Source: Petrosia ficiformis | Lineage: Eukaryota; Porifera; Demospongiae; Haplosclerida; Petrosiidae | DNA: 64,000 nucleotides | Reading direction: 5' to 3' | Assembly (NCBI GenBank): GCA_947044365.1 | Contig: OX345636.1 | Location: forward strand, 11,241,809 to 11,305,808 | In this document: piece by piece, positions 41,901-51,479 of the stretch | Numbering within the stretch: the first letter of the stretch is position 1 | How the letters are laid out: each line of letters opens with the position of its first letter | Position numbers and translations under genes: made by a program | The notes under the pieces: generated by a model | Told to the model about the DNA's origin: nothing | Seen by the model: the letters and a program-made list of their open reading frames with translations, nothing else | Database searches by the model: none

Positions 41901-42659
41901 GATGAACATATTGGACCTTATGATGCATTGAAAATTATTGTAGAAGAGAGTTGGAAGTACAAGGTGATTGCCTATTACAAGGTTTTAAAAAACACTGTTG
42001 GACTTCCAATTACATCAAATAAGATTACAGCAGCTCTTGATAATTTCTGTTAATCAAAATTTGGGAATTTGTGAAAATAGACCATTTAAAGACCTTAGTG
42101 CAATGTAACAAGTTCAAAATAGTTTAAAATTGCAATAAATATCTTAGAAGACTGATGTCACATATATGTGAATTTCACCCCTACGTGGTTCAAAGTATGT
42201 TCCTAGCTTTACGAAGCTCTCCAAATGCTTGTAATTGGCGTCAGGCACAAGCCCATGAAAATGGCTAAAGAAGTTGATGGTTTTTTGGCCGCCCTTTGGC
42301 CTAAATAATGACTACGGGGGGAATTTTAAAGGGGGTGTCCACCCATTAACTGTGGTTCGAAGGGGGCACAGTCCCCTCACCACCCATGCTATATAGCATG
42401 CAAACAGAAATATTCTAATTAACAGCATTTAACGCAAGGGAGTTTCACTCTCATTTTTTTCCTCATGTGCTTCTTTTGAATTAAAATAGCTCAATTTTCT
42501 CTATCAATAATAATAATTATTATTATTATGAAATCTATAAATTGTGTATACCTTGTTTGGACGTTTCTTTGGTCGACTAGTTTTTCTTGATGGATCTTCT
42601 ACTCTTTTAGGAGATGGGGTTAGATCATCTTCTTCAAAGTTCTTTTTCCTTTTGTTTGT
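31130..42659 (-). CDS. TRAF-like protein with N-terminal death-fold domain (12 exons, 5' end missing)
   Basis: Exons: 42,659-42,552; 40,635-40,579; 39,297-38,949; 38,885-38,136; 37,999-37,808; 37,519-37,428; 37,323-37,245; 36,565-36,495; 35,640-35,461; 34,401-33,858; 32,573-32,451; 31,662-31,130. All junctions are GT-AG, and lengths and phases agree throughout, giving 1,025 codons and a TAG. Order: basic/acidic linker (1-63), CARD-like domain (about 64-165), long helical region (180-400), helical/linker (420-566), RING (604-642), TRAF zinc fingers (about 664-716), coiled coil (720-807), MATH (about 855-1,020). TRAFs are trimeric ubiquitin ligases or adaptors acting on cytoplasmic tails of TNF/Toll-type receptors. 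An N-terminal death fold on a TRAF is unusual and would let it join death-domain complexes directly. The first Met in the model is residue 64 (39,273). The two exons upstream are open and in phase, so the true start is probably farther up. Confidence 0.8.
31792..32045. mobile_element. MITE copy in last intron, diverged
   Basis: Starts GGCCATCCCTATGATGGCTT and carries TTCCTAAAGTTGTACAAA and the AATAACAACTATAATAGACTG block shared with the copies at 32,564 and 35,844. Its right end has decayed. Confidence 0.6.
32123..32390. mobile_element. MITE copy with internal (TA)n, diverged
   Basis: Begins GCCATCCCTATAGTTGCTTT, has the TTCGAA(T/C)TATA(TA)n block, the GGGGGCTTGGTCAAGTAATG block and the CAGACCAGCAG block of the family. 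Its right terminus cannot be seen. Confidence 0.55.
32564..32895. mobile_element. MITE touching TRAF exon 11
   Basis: The left end is ATCCCTATGACTGCTTT and the right end AAAGCAATCATAGGGAT, inverted repeats of 17 bp with one mismatch. The left end overlaps the 5' border of exon 32,573-32,451. No coding capacity. Confidence 0.75.
32896..33857. other. Intron, no gene seen
   Basis: Part of the intron between the coiled-coil exon and exon 11. An open frame at 33,025-33,321 on the other strand has no support. Confidence 0.4.
33858..34401 (-). CDS. RING end, TRAF zinc fingers and coiled coil exon
   Basis: After GCPRCR come TRAF-type fingers: C-x4-C in CENRDCDW, H-x4-C in RHISDKC, then CRYGCGEYF and HEQDECPKR. 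About 90 residues of charged heptad-like sequence follow (KKLKELEMKYHKQEALLKQY and on to ISKMEQEQSLL), the trimerising coiled coil typical between TRAF fingers and MATH. Confidence 0.85.
34845..35400. mobile_element. Two tandem composite foldbacks in RING intron
   Basis: Two related units (about 34,845-35,115 and 35,120-35,395) each contain nested inverted repeats. An outer pair is built on ATGGTGACATCATCCCTTT and AGAT(G/C)TCACCATCATACAA. An inner pair is built on TATGCTAA(T/C)AGGT and its complement CTATTAGCATACTA or CCTGTTAGCATACTATATA. The inner pair surrounds a GC-richer palindrome (GATATAGCCCTAGCAGGC then GGCTATATCAC). The TAGCATACTATATA ends match the element at 12,618-13,211. Confidence 0.8.
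35461..35640 (-). CDS. RING N-terminal half exon, TRAF-like gene
   Basis: A Pro/Gln-rich lead (VPVPVSQSQPEPPN) is followed by ELICPVCLLVLRDPY and SCCGARICK, the start of a TRAF-type RING. The second half (VCRTHSETDQKGCPRCR) starts the next exon. The usual CGHxFC reads CGARIC, so the zinc-ligand His is absent at its normal place, and an adjacent Cys (SCCG) may substitute. Confidence 0.8.
35844..36210. mobile_element. MITE, best-preserved copy
   Basis: 17-bp perfect terminal inverted repeats (ATCCCTATGATTGCTTT and its complement) bound 367 bp. The interior has a (TA)n tract and GC-rich blocks (TGGGCGTGGCGTGTAATAG). No transposase. Target duplication is unclear. Confidence 0.8.
36757..36885 (+). 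pseudogene. Transposon-like Arg/Lys-rich fragment
   Basis: A 42-codon frame opens MNEERLRKRGDRDRAKRAAE and continues KEKQVCLREAK before a stop. Such alternating Arg/Glu/Ala-rich stretches are common in Helitron-associated and other transposon proteins of invertebrates, which is a loose resemblance. It lies in an intron of the TRAF gene on the opposite strand, preceded by a cccacag acceptor-like signal. Confidence 0.3.
38136..38885 (-). CDS. Large helical exon of unknown family, TRAF-like gene
   Basis: 250 residues with predicted amphipathic helices (EAEKLQQVFEELLAAI, LDELQSKTTPSDVLNFLITR, ELLNTFQKAG, IEEYEKKHNEFLRQF), then a beta-rich end (PVSVVGLPKLTITL, IVRITRNCIVLTYAV). I do not recognise the domain. 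It bridges the CARD-like module and the linker to the RING. Confidence 0.7.
38949..39297 (-). CDS. CARD-like death-fold exon of the TRAF-like gene
   Basis: The frame gives a six-helix-like pattern: VLVSHHNDICRVL, LAGELFAKGFID, ANTLMDLIELKVD and VFEVMRRLGALVDIVEKM. This follows the CARD/death-fold order (L-x-x-H/N-x-x-x-L, L-x-x-x-L-F-x-x-G-x-I, A-x-x-L-L-D-x-I, F-x-x-x-L). The match is by pattern only; DED or a sponge-specific death-fold subtype is possible. The ATG at 39,273 lies just inside the exon, but reading continues upstream to the acceptor. Confidence 0.55.
39690..39815. repeat. ACCGGTACCGGTACT repeat block
   Basis: Self-complementary ACCGGT and GGTACC hexamers alternate in runs (for example CCGGTACCGGTACTTTAAGG) with CTTTAAGGG(G)TAAGTTTTC-like spacers. 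This is strikingly GC-rich against its surroundings. Confidence 0.85.
40035..40093. repeat. Perfect 28-bp-arm hairpin
   Basis: The arms at 40,035-40,062 and 40,066-40,093 are exact complements around CAG (for example GGTGACTATCCTGGGAGTCA). A third partial copy of the arm follows directly (CATGGTAACTATCCTTGGAG). The surrounding 100 bp resembles 44,930-45,020. Confidence 0.9.
40636..42551. other. Long intron, no gene seen
   Basis: AT-rich with short open stretches only. A slightly GC-rich patch at 42,170-42,400 carries no supported exon. Confidence 0.5.
42552..42659 (-). CDS. Charged, NLS-like linker exon of the TRAF-like gene
   Basis: The 108-bp phase-0 exon reads TNKRKKNFEEDDLTPSPKRV and ends RKTSRPKKRPNK. 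It is disordered and highly charged, with KRKK and RPKKRP clusters that could act as nuclear localisation signals. It joins in frame to the acidic exon 40,635-40,579 (YNDEEDDEQTD). Its membership in the gene rests on splice phase and shared composition. Confidence 0.55.
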
Positions 42660-43552
42660 CTATGTGTACAAACATAATTTTAAATTAACTTACTTATAGC
42701 TACTGGGAAATATCACCCGTTGGATACAAAGTACTGTCACAAGACAAAAATGCATCCAACAAGTGATATTTTCCAGAATTGGTACTTTTGATCATTCATT
42801 TATCTGCTTATGCTCTTATGAATGCAGCTAGCATGTAATGCATGAAATTTCAATTATTTATTCAATTAATACAATGATGTTGTACAAATTACTGAATAAC
42901 ATTTATCATTTTAGCAACCAAAGCTCTCGTCGAGAGTTAAAGGAATTTGCTACTTAAGTAAGGACAAGATGCAGTGTGCTCTTTTAACAAGAGAAACTCT
43001 AGATGTTCCCAAGGTACATTGACTATGTGTGACTAGTTAACCAAAGAGCAGTGAAAACCTAGACAGCTGTTCATATTCTTTGACCCCTAAAGTAGGAGGT
43101 GATGAGCTGATATGCAATATAGTGTATTCACATGGTTAATACATAATTGTACTGTAACTCAATAATGAAGCAATCAATTGAAATTTGCCTAACACAAGAA
43201 ATAACAGGAATACATGCTATCTATCTATCTATTTATCTACCCTGTGCAAATTTTACTCTTTCTAGCGTAGCCAAGCCTTGGAGAATTGCTCAGGCACAGT
43301 GGTTAGTGTTTAGAAGGTCTTCTGTCAAACTAAATAAGATAAAAGGCAATGCTATTTATACTGTGGAAGTTATACACAGGCAAGTAAAGATGCGGCATTG
43401 GCCGTCTGGACTACTAAACTCTCAGAGTGTTTGCATTGCTGTCTTTCTGCTGCATAAATTTTACATAAATGAAAGGTTACTTAGCATATCTTCTTTCCAG
43501 CAAGAATACTTAATTTTAAAAATGTGAGTTTCAGATTTCAGCAATTTAATTA
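42660..43552. other. Region upstream of the last identified TRAF exon
   Basis: Expected to hold intron and possibly 5' exons. 43,270-43,440 resembles 44,380-44,560 inside the neighbouring element (AGAAGGTCTTCTG(T/G)CAAACTA), so the plus-strand frame at 43,147-43,527 is repeat-derived. Confidence 0.4.
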
Positions 43553-43558
43553 GTTTAA

Positions 43559-44815
43559 GGTGGCGGGTAATGCATAAATTATTTTTAAACATAATGACAA
43601 TTTTGATTATATATCTTGTTTATATAAAAAGATGACAATTCTACACTTACACTTTGGATAAAAGACACATAGTCAAATAATCTGTAAAAAATTAGGGTCT
43701 TTTTGACAGTTTAACCATTAGAGGACTAAGCTTGTTTTTCTAAATTCTTCCCATCACCAAAACTGGCGACTCTATTGCATATATTTTGGCCACCGTTCAC
43801 TTCCCTACCCCAAACTTGGCTTCTTTTCCGACATGGAGTACTACATCTACCAATTTGCTACCGGGACTCAAAAGTCCCAAGCGCTTCGTAGGATTAGCAG
43901 TTCTCTCCCTCTTTTGACTGGAACTGGAGCAAACAAAATGACCCTACTGCATGGTAGCACCCAGCTACACCCACAATTTCAGGTTTTACAGCAAGGAAAA
44001 TGCCTCAGGTACCTTCCAGAGCGCGTGGGAGGGGTCACTGAAACCACAATTTGCACCCAGCTACACCCACAATTTTAAAATCGCAACCCCCCCCCCCCCC
44101 CCCCCCCCTAATGCTAGGAACACACTTCGACATCCGTCCTCTAAAAGGTTATTGCGGATTTAATAAATCACCATAAGCGTAATCATACCACACCTCGCAT
44201 TTCAGCGCGCACTATAGATATTTTTCTACCAAACGTTTATACACGATATCGATAGTCTACAGTGCAAATATCGAAGCTACAAGTCCAAAGTTACAAGCGA
44301 AGGAATTGATGAAGACGCTAAGTGTGGGCGTTGCCACGTACATTCAAACGCTCGCCATAATACTTTCTTGTTGCTAACGAAGCGTGATTTTGGCTTTCTT
44401 AGAAGGTCTTCTGGCAAACTAAGTAAGTTAAAACTCAGTCTTGTTTAAAATGTGGAAATTATACAGCCGAGTATAGAAGTGGGCGTTATCCATAGACTGC
44501 TGAACGTTGAAGTACTCACCTAAGTCGCCTTGTTGTCTTCCTAGTGATGATTAAGAATAAATTTTATATCTATAGATTTCTTAATACCTCTTCTCTGCAT
44601 TCTGAGTCTTATAAAATAGCCGCCCACACATAATTACATTAAACAAAAACGCCCACTATAAAAAGAAATTTGTCGGTAGGTTTATCCGGTAGACCATGTG
44701 ATAGTGATGTTTGAGTTGGAAGAGAACAAGCGTTTCTTGGCTGGACACCTTGGTGAAGTTCAAGATGTATCGATTAATTTTTACCGAAATAACGCGTGGT
44801 TGCTTACCCGCCACC
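43559..44815. mobile_element. 1.26-kb element with 14-bp TIRs bounded by TTAA
   Basis: TTAAGGTGGCGGGTAA at 43,555 is exactly inverted at 44,804-44,819 (TTACCCGCCACCTTAA). TTAA at each border suggests piggyBac-type target use, but TTAA is itself palindromic, so the duplication cannot be proven. The interior has a 22-base C tract (44,087-44,108), two copies of CACCCAGCTACACCCACAA and no transposase. Confidence 0.6.
44087..44108. repeat. Poly-C tract (22 C)
   Basis: Uninterrupted run of C in an otherwise AT-rich window. Confidence 0.95.
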
Positions 44816-44821
44816 TTAAAC

Positions 44822-47228
44822 GCGGCACGTCAGCGACGTGAGAGTAAACGGTAATGTGTTCCATAGAAGACTTTCATCACGCTCCTGCTTCAATAACAGA
44901 TAGCTACAGCAGAGCACTCTGTTATCTATACTGTGATAACTGATGATGGTTAATATGATCCTCTGCTACTGGTCTACAACAGAGTACAGACCCAATTTGA
45001 CATGTCAGAGTGCATAGGCACCTGCAATTATGGACGCGAATGTTGCTCTCATAATTATAAACCCTAAACTCTAAACCCTAGACCGATAATGTGCGGTTAG
45101 TCTCGCGTCGCCGACGCACACGAACGTATTCCATTTTGTCTTGACGAAAGGGTTGAAAATCACGACGGTATTATAGATTTTGATAGGTTCTGAACAGACT
45201 CGTATTTGTTAAACTACCTGCTTCTGTCCAGTTACAGTTTGCACTCCCGTCAATTACGTGTACTATGGCTACGCGAAACTATAAGTTTGTTATTTGATTG
45301 AATATGTCGCTGCACTAGTGGCGGGAATGACGAGAATATGCTGCACGGACAAGTACAATCGGCTTTTATGGCCTAGCTCAAAACTCAAAACAACAATAAT
45401 TATTAATGACAAAGTTTACAAACTCACTTGCATGTTTTCAATATTTCCTGCCGTAGTTGCTGCTACCGTTCAATGAGAAGTACTAGTACATGAGATAAAG
45501 ATATAATTTGTAGCTTAAATACTACTCTTTCTCATGAATGTCTATACTGTATTAATGAATTTTATTATATATATTCCAAGTGATCATAGTAGTGGTTATT
45601 AAGCAGCAAATAGATAAACGCCAAGCCATACCAGGCTGCTGAAAAGTTCAGCAACAGCTATTGAACTACAAACTGAATGGAACAAATTGTACTACATAGA
45701 AAAAAGCCAGTGACTTATCAAACCCATAACCCTGCAATGATTAATGTGCTGCAAAAAAGTTATACAAGTTATACCAATTTAACATCACATTTCAAATGTT
45801 TACTACAGCAATTCGTTAATTTTTTGTTGTGATTACCAAGGTTTAATATCAATGCAATGTAGTAATTATTATATATATATGATCTAATATAATTATATAT
45901 AATTATGCAAACAAATCTACCATGCGCGAATGTGGGAACAAGTGCGTTTTGATATGAGTATGAAATACATTCAGTATTGTAGCCAGATCTTACTTCAAGA
46001 ATAGTCACTCAGAGATGAAGTATGACATAGAAACTAGTTACGATATTTATTTTTACAATGGAAGTACAAATTGAAGGAGTTATACTTGAAGTTATTGCAT
46101 TTTGGAAATGCAGAAAATTTAAAATATATTATCCAATTCTATTTACAGTCTTACAGTGAAGCATAGAAGGAAGGGTATCAGCTATAATTATATTGTGTTT
46201 CTGTTCACAAAATTTTGTAAAATAACGAATATTAGCGGAGAGCTACCGACAGACTTCATTAGTTGTGAATAATTTAAAGTTCGTTGAGATAATGAAACTG
46301 AACTAAAATTTGTATTCTCGGAGTTAAGTCAGTATACAGTACATACCTGAAATGTAACATCAATATTACAAGAATTAAAAATATTTGCTCACAATTAGTT
46401 GTTTGATCATCACTGCCCTTATTTGTGTACCAATAGTGCTGTCATGAAGTTAGTTCACATTTACAGTGTATACCTTAAGATTAATCCATTCTATCCGGTG
46501 TATACCACTAAACGATTAATGTTATAATGCAAAAAAATTCCACTAATTACCTAAATTTTTCACCTCGAAAATTTCCTGTTATACGGTATTACAACTAAAG
46601 TTATACACATTTTTTCTGAAGTAAAGGTATGTATCATGTTCAATTACACAATTCCACACTTATGAATTTAATTAAAATTATCTTTCATTACGTAAGTCAT
46701 CTAAGAGCTAGATTATAGTTCAGTGAATATTATTTTGAAAATGATCTAATTGAATAACACTCTTTTCAAGGTCTTCTATCTGAATGTCCACCAATGTATG
46801 CATCAATGCTAACATAAGAACAGTATAATGAGTGGAGGTTAATTATCCCATTATTATTGTAATTACACAAAATAATAGTTATTACATAATTAATATTCCA
46901 CAGAAGAATATGATCTCTTGGTGTTTCCTGTAAAAATAGTAATCATTAATGCAAATTTACATCATAATTATAAAAAAAAACAGTTTATTGTATTACTGTA
47001 ACAGCAGCATTCTTGCTTGTATTAAACATCAATGGCTATCAAAAATTGTTATTGTTTTTTTTACATAATTATAATTGTTATTACAATGCAAACAATTTAG
47101 AAGGCATATTTGTTTATAAACAAACTTTATGTTTAAATGTCAGTTTGCCTAAAGCTATTATAATTGTTTGCTATCATTTTTGCACTCCCATCAATTAGTT
47201 CCAGTTTGATGGGCACTTTTTTTTTTAA
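44822..47228. other. Gene-free stretch
   Basis: 44,930-45,020 is a diverged relative of 39,945-40,035. A short AAACCCTAAACTCTAAACCC tract lies at about 45,060. Otherwise AT-rich. The start of the TRAF-like gene could lie in the first part, but no exon with fitting phase could be supported. Confidence 0.4.
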
Positions 47229-47300
47229 GTAGGCAGCATGGCTAAGTGGTTAGAGCTTGAGCCTCCTGATTGAAAGGTCAATGGTTCTGTGGACTTCATT
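47229..47300 (+). repeat. tRNA-like SINE head
   Basis: GGCTAAGTGGTTAGAGC (A-box-like) is followed about 35 bases later by GGTCAATGGTTCTGTGG (a poor B box). The arms do not fold into an acceptor stem, so a tRNA-derived SINE or decayed tRNA is more likely than a gene. Confidence 0.45.
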
Positions 47301-48457
47301 GTTAAGCTATCACCACAAAAACAAAATTGTTAACATAACTGATTTATTGGTAATTACAGTTGCAATTTCTAAGGTGTAGTATAACTAGTTGCTATGGCTA
47401 CATGCATGCTGATTCAATGACAGATGCTTTCTACCAATTATATAATCAACCATGCAAATATTATAATATTTTAAAGCGACTTACTGGGCTTCTTAAGTGG
47501 TACTAGCTAGACATTTAATTTAAGAGTGACATTAAAAATGAGATCCTATAGAGTTTCATGTAATTTGATAATTATGGTGTCAACAGTATAATCATTACCA
47601 TACAACTAAATTTATTTCTCTCTGATAATGGACAAACTCAGTGAATTATTCATCCTCAATCATGCATATAAGCCAGGTAACTTACTTATTTAATTAAATA
47701 GTCACATAATTTACAGTACAGCTACTTTATAACATACCTTTTCTCAAGTATGTAAGTATACCACAACATCATGTCTTTTGTGACCATGCACCCATTTCCA
47801 AACATCTGGCTATGCCACTGTGCTATATACATGATATTACTATGATTATAATTATAATCATGTAATGTATAATATGAAGCTAATGCATCAATAGACACAG
47901 AGTTTGAGCACATTCTTTAATTCATGCAGCAATATTATTATCATGCACTGAATCACAATTATCATGCTAAAAATTACGTAAATTAAGTTTAACATTTAAC
48001 AATACTTATGATTTACATAAATTTAGTGCATTTGTTATCATCCTTGCTGGATGAATTTAGAATGTCTATCAAAACTAAAATTAATAACTGCTATGTACAT
48101 ACCGTAACTGACATTGTACTTCTTTTTATACAAAATCAATTAATGATTATTACATAACAGAATACTAGGATTATCTGTGTTTAATGATATTCATGCCAGA
48201 GTCTATAGTATTTGTATATATATGGGTGCATGAACTTTATCACATATAGGTTGTGGCTTAAAGGCCTCTAAATGTTTTAATGGACTACAATTACATACAG
48301 TCTCTTGGAGAATCCTATAAATTAATATTCAAGATCAAGACACCATGAAAGAAAGGTTTTAGCATAGAACAATGTTAGAGAGCAAAATTGGCTTATACAC
48401 ATTAGTAGTTGCTATAATTATTTTGATAATGAGCTATTAAAACTAGTACCATTATAG
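47301..48457. other. Gene-free stretch
   Basis: AT-rich DNA with no supportable feature. Confidence 0.5.
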
Positions 48458-51400
48458 CAACACAGATAAAATATTCCTTCTATATAATTATGCTGACTGA
48501 TATTCTAAAAGGAGTGAAATATCATACTATCTCCTTCCTTAGAATACTGTATCCTATTAACTATTCATAATCTACACCTACTTGTTGTGACACAATTATA
48601 ACAAGATTCACTTACATTATTATATAGAGCATTCCATACACAACAAAACATGAATACAGTGAAATAAACTATGGTCACCAAATTATTACCATATATAGTT
48701 ACAGTGACACAACAAGAATATTCTATCGAAGAACAGTATAATATAATCAGTAAAATTATTTTAGAGTTTCAAGTAGCTGATACATCAATATATTCAGAAC
48801 TTCAGCTCGTACATTTTTTCAAGATATAATACCATGAAAACGATAACATGAATTAATTAGATAAATAAAATTAAGTATAACAATATTTTTATACTGATAT
48901 AGCTAAAGTTACTGCAGAATTACAATTACATGCATATACACATGATGATTTAGATATCTACAACATGATTACTAATTCATCATCATGGGAAGTAAAAGTG
49001 TGACACTATACTTCAAAGCTAATATAATTAACTGAAACTACAGTGTTGCAAAACAGTTGCTTACACACAGGTTAATTCTGGCATTGATAATAAAAAGAGA
49101 TATACTTGAACTACACTTATATCTGTATATCAGTGGACACTCAATAATAACTATTGTAAAGTAATAGTATACTGAGATTATCTGTGGTTAATGATATTCA
49201 TGCTGAGTCTATGAAGAGTAGAGTGTGACTTACATAATAGGCCTCAAATTACGTACATTTGTAATCTTATAAATTAATAGTCATTACCAACATAGAGTAA
49301 CATTAGAGTGTAGAATTAGTGTATACATAATAATATATAATTACTATAATTATTTTGATATTGATAGTCAGAGATGATGATCGATACTTTTAATTTGAAC
49401 AAAAGCTATATATATATATATAGTGTATAAAGTGTGTTTACAAATGAATTTAATGATTCTTTACACAATGAATAATTACTTGAGAATTAGTAATTAGTGA
49501 CAAATGAAATGAACCATTTTCATGTAACTATTACCGTTGCTAGCTATAGGTATGTAGGACTTTTATATGAAAGTCTTGTGCATATGCTTTATTGATTCAA
49601 ATTAATGATAGTACATTTCAGTTAGCATTATTGATGGGTATAATAACTAATGAATGCGAATATGATTCAAGTGATTTGATCATAGATTAAGTGCTAATTG
49701 TAGTTGATGGATATGATCCATATGAAAAAATGAAAGAAAAGATAAGTAGATGGATAACCTCCACGCATTTATAAAATCTGGACAATAATAATTATAAATA
49801 TAACCTTACAAAATTCTGTAAAATATATAGTTACTACTGTATAATGATTACTGGATTAGTAAGCATAGTCAGTTATAGTACCTGATCAAAAGTATCACCC
49901 TTAAGTGTATAATTATATAAAAATGGTGTAGGAATGTTTTAATGCACATTATACACTGAAGGTAAGTGTGTGGAACCTAACCCATAATCATCTTGTGTAT
50001 GTTCAACTAGTACAATACTTATATACAAGTTATTTATCATGAAGGTCATCAAATGAATGTTGTGAATTTGTGTATGTACAAGACCTCCAAGAGATAATAC
50101 CTCATGAATTATATTCAACTGAACTCCCATCTCAGCTATGAAATTACTCATAATCAACATGTGACATCCAGTACATGATGTGGTTCACATACAGCTTTCC
50201 ATACAATGAATACAGCAACATAAACAACTACCTTGCCATTCAACTCTTTCTATAATTATGCCTACATATGCATTCCAATGCAACTAAGAGACACAATATT
50301 TTAGTATGTATTTTTAATTAACACAATAAGTGCACTATAATCCATACATATTAGGCATGCACATTCTCTATCTTGAGTTAAGAGTGAAGACTATATAGCA
50401 ATTATATAATGTATTATTGTAAATACCATTATTTTTGCTCAACAGAAAGAATGACTGTTCGTTTGTTTGTTCATTTATTTTATCAATAGCTATTATTTTC
50501 TCTCTGGTAGTGGACATTAATTTTATAAAAGGATCTCAGAAATGAAGTGAAATGTTCAACAAATGATAATTATTTAAATTTATAAGAATTATTGCAAAAT
50601 GGACGATTTGAAGTTCTGAAAGTGTCTTTCTCTAAGTCAAATGCACTATAAATAACGAAATTAATTAATTATTATAATTATAATTAATCCATATCAGAAT
50701 TACAATTATGCAAGCACATAATAATTTAAAATTTTTGTAGAATTATTTCTAAAACACAATCAGGCGAATTAAAAGAGCATCTCACTGTATTTAGTTCAAA
50801 ACAGGAGCCCATGATAAACCACAGGAAGGAGCGTCTAAATGTCTGGCTTTAGCTATTAATTAAAATAGCTAAAGCCAGACATTTAGTTGGTGTTACTATT
50901 TTTAGATGATCTATGTGGCCACGCCCGCTAGTGCACCGTTATTATAAAGTAATAGTATACTGAGATTATTTATACTAAATTATATTCATGCTACAATTGT
51001 ACATGGGTACATGAAGGTTATCACATGTAATAATTATATAGGCTGTGCATGACTAAATCGATTAAAATTAGTCTTGAGGTAATCCTATAAATATACTGTC
51101 ACTTGTATACAGTAAGGCTACATTCTGACATAATAATTATACCTATTATCACAAATATTTTATACGCAAAGTGTCAAAATTGATAATGTAAATGTTACTT
51201 AGACATGAGCTTAAGTATAAATTAATGATTCTTTCAAGGCAATATAATAATTATTAGTACTTGACTGGATAATTTATCATTTGCTATACATAACCAATAC
51301 AGTAGTAACTATAATGGATTTTTTAATGTATCATCATTAAAAGTTAGAGTTGATAACTTGTTGCATAAAATAATACAAAAAAGTAATTTAAGGAATCCAA

Positions 51401-51479
51401 TTAAAGAACAAAATGGAATCCTGTTTCCATTAATGGCCCTAAAATATATGTATCAACAGATCTATCTTCCATCTGAATA
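48458..51479. repeat. Long tandem unit, copy A
   Basis: Shares ordered landmarks with copies B and C: AAGTTACTGCAGAATTACAA (48,907), CAGTTGCTTACACACAGG (49,052), AGACCTCCAAGAGATAATAC (50,081), TTAAGAGTGAAGACTATA (50,379) and TTGACTGGATAATTTATC (51,260). It has a private hairpin at 50,835-50,886 and lacks the GC-centre foldback of B and C. No coding frame is conserved among copies. Confidence 0.8.
50835..50886. repeat. Perfect 23-bp-arm hairpin
   Basis: The arms (AAATGTCTGGCTTTAGCTAT and complement) flank a 6-nt AATTAA loop. It is followed by slightly GC-rich DNA (GGCCACGCCCGC). Confidence 0.9.

Noticed and set aside
43147..43527. 126-codon plus-strand gene
   Set aside because: Part of it recurs at 44,380-44,560 with frame-breaking differences, so it is repeat sequence.
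45056..45078. Telomeric repeat (CCCTAAA-like)
   Set aside because: Only about three imperfect units, and animal telomeres use TTAGGG. Probably chance or a tiny interstitial relic.
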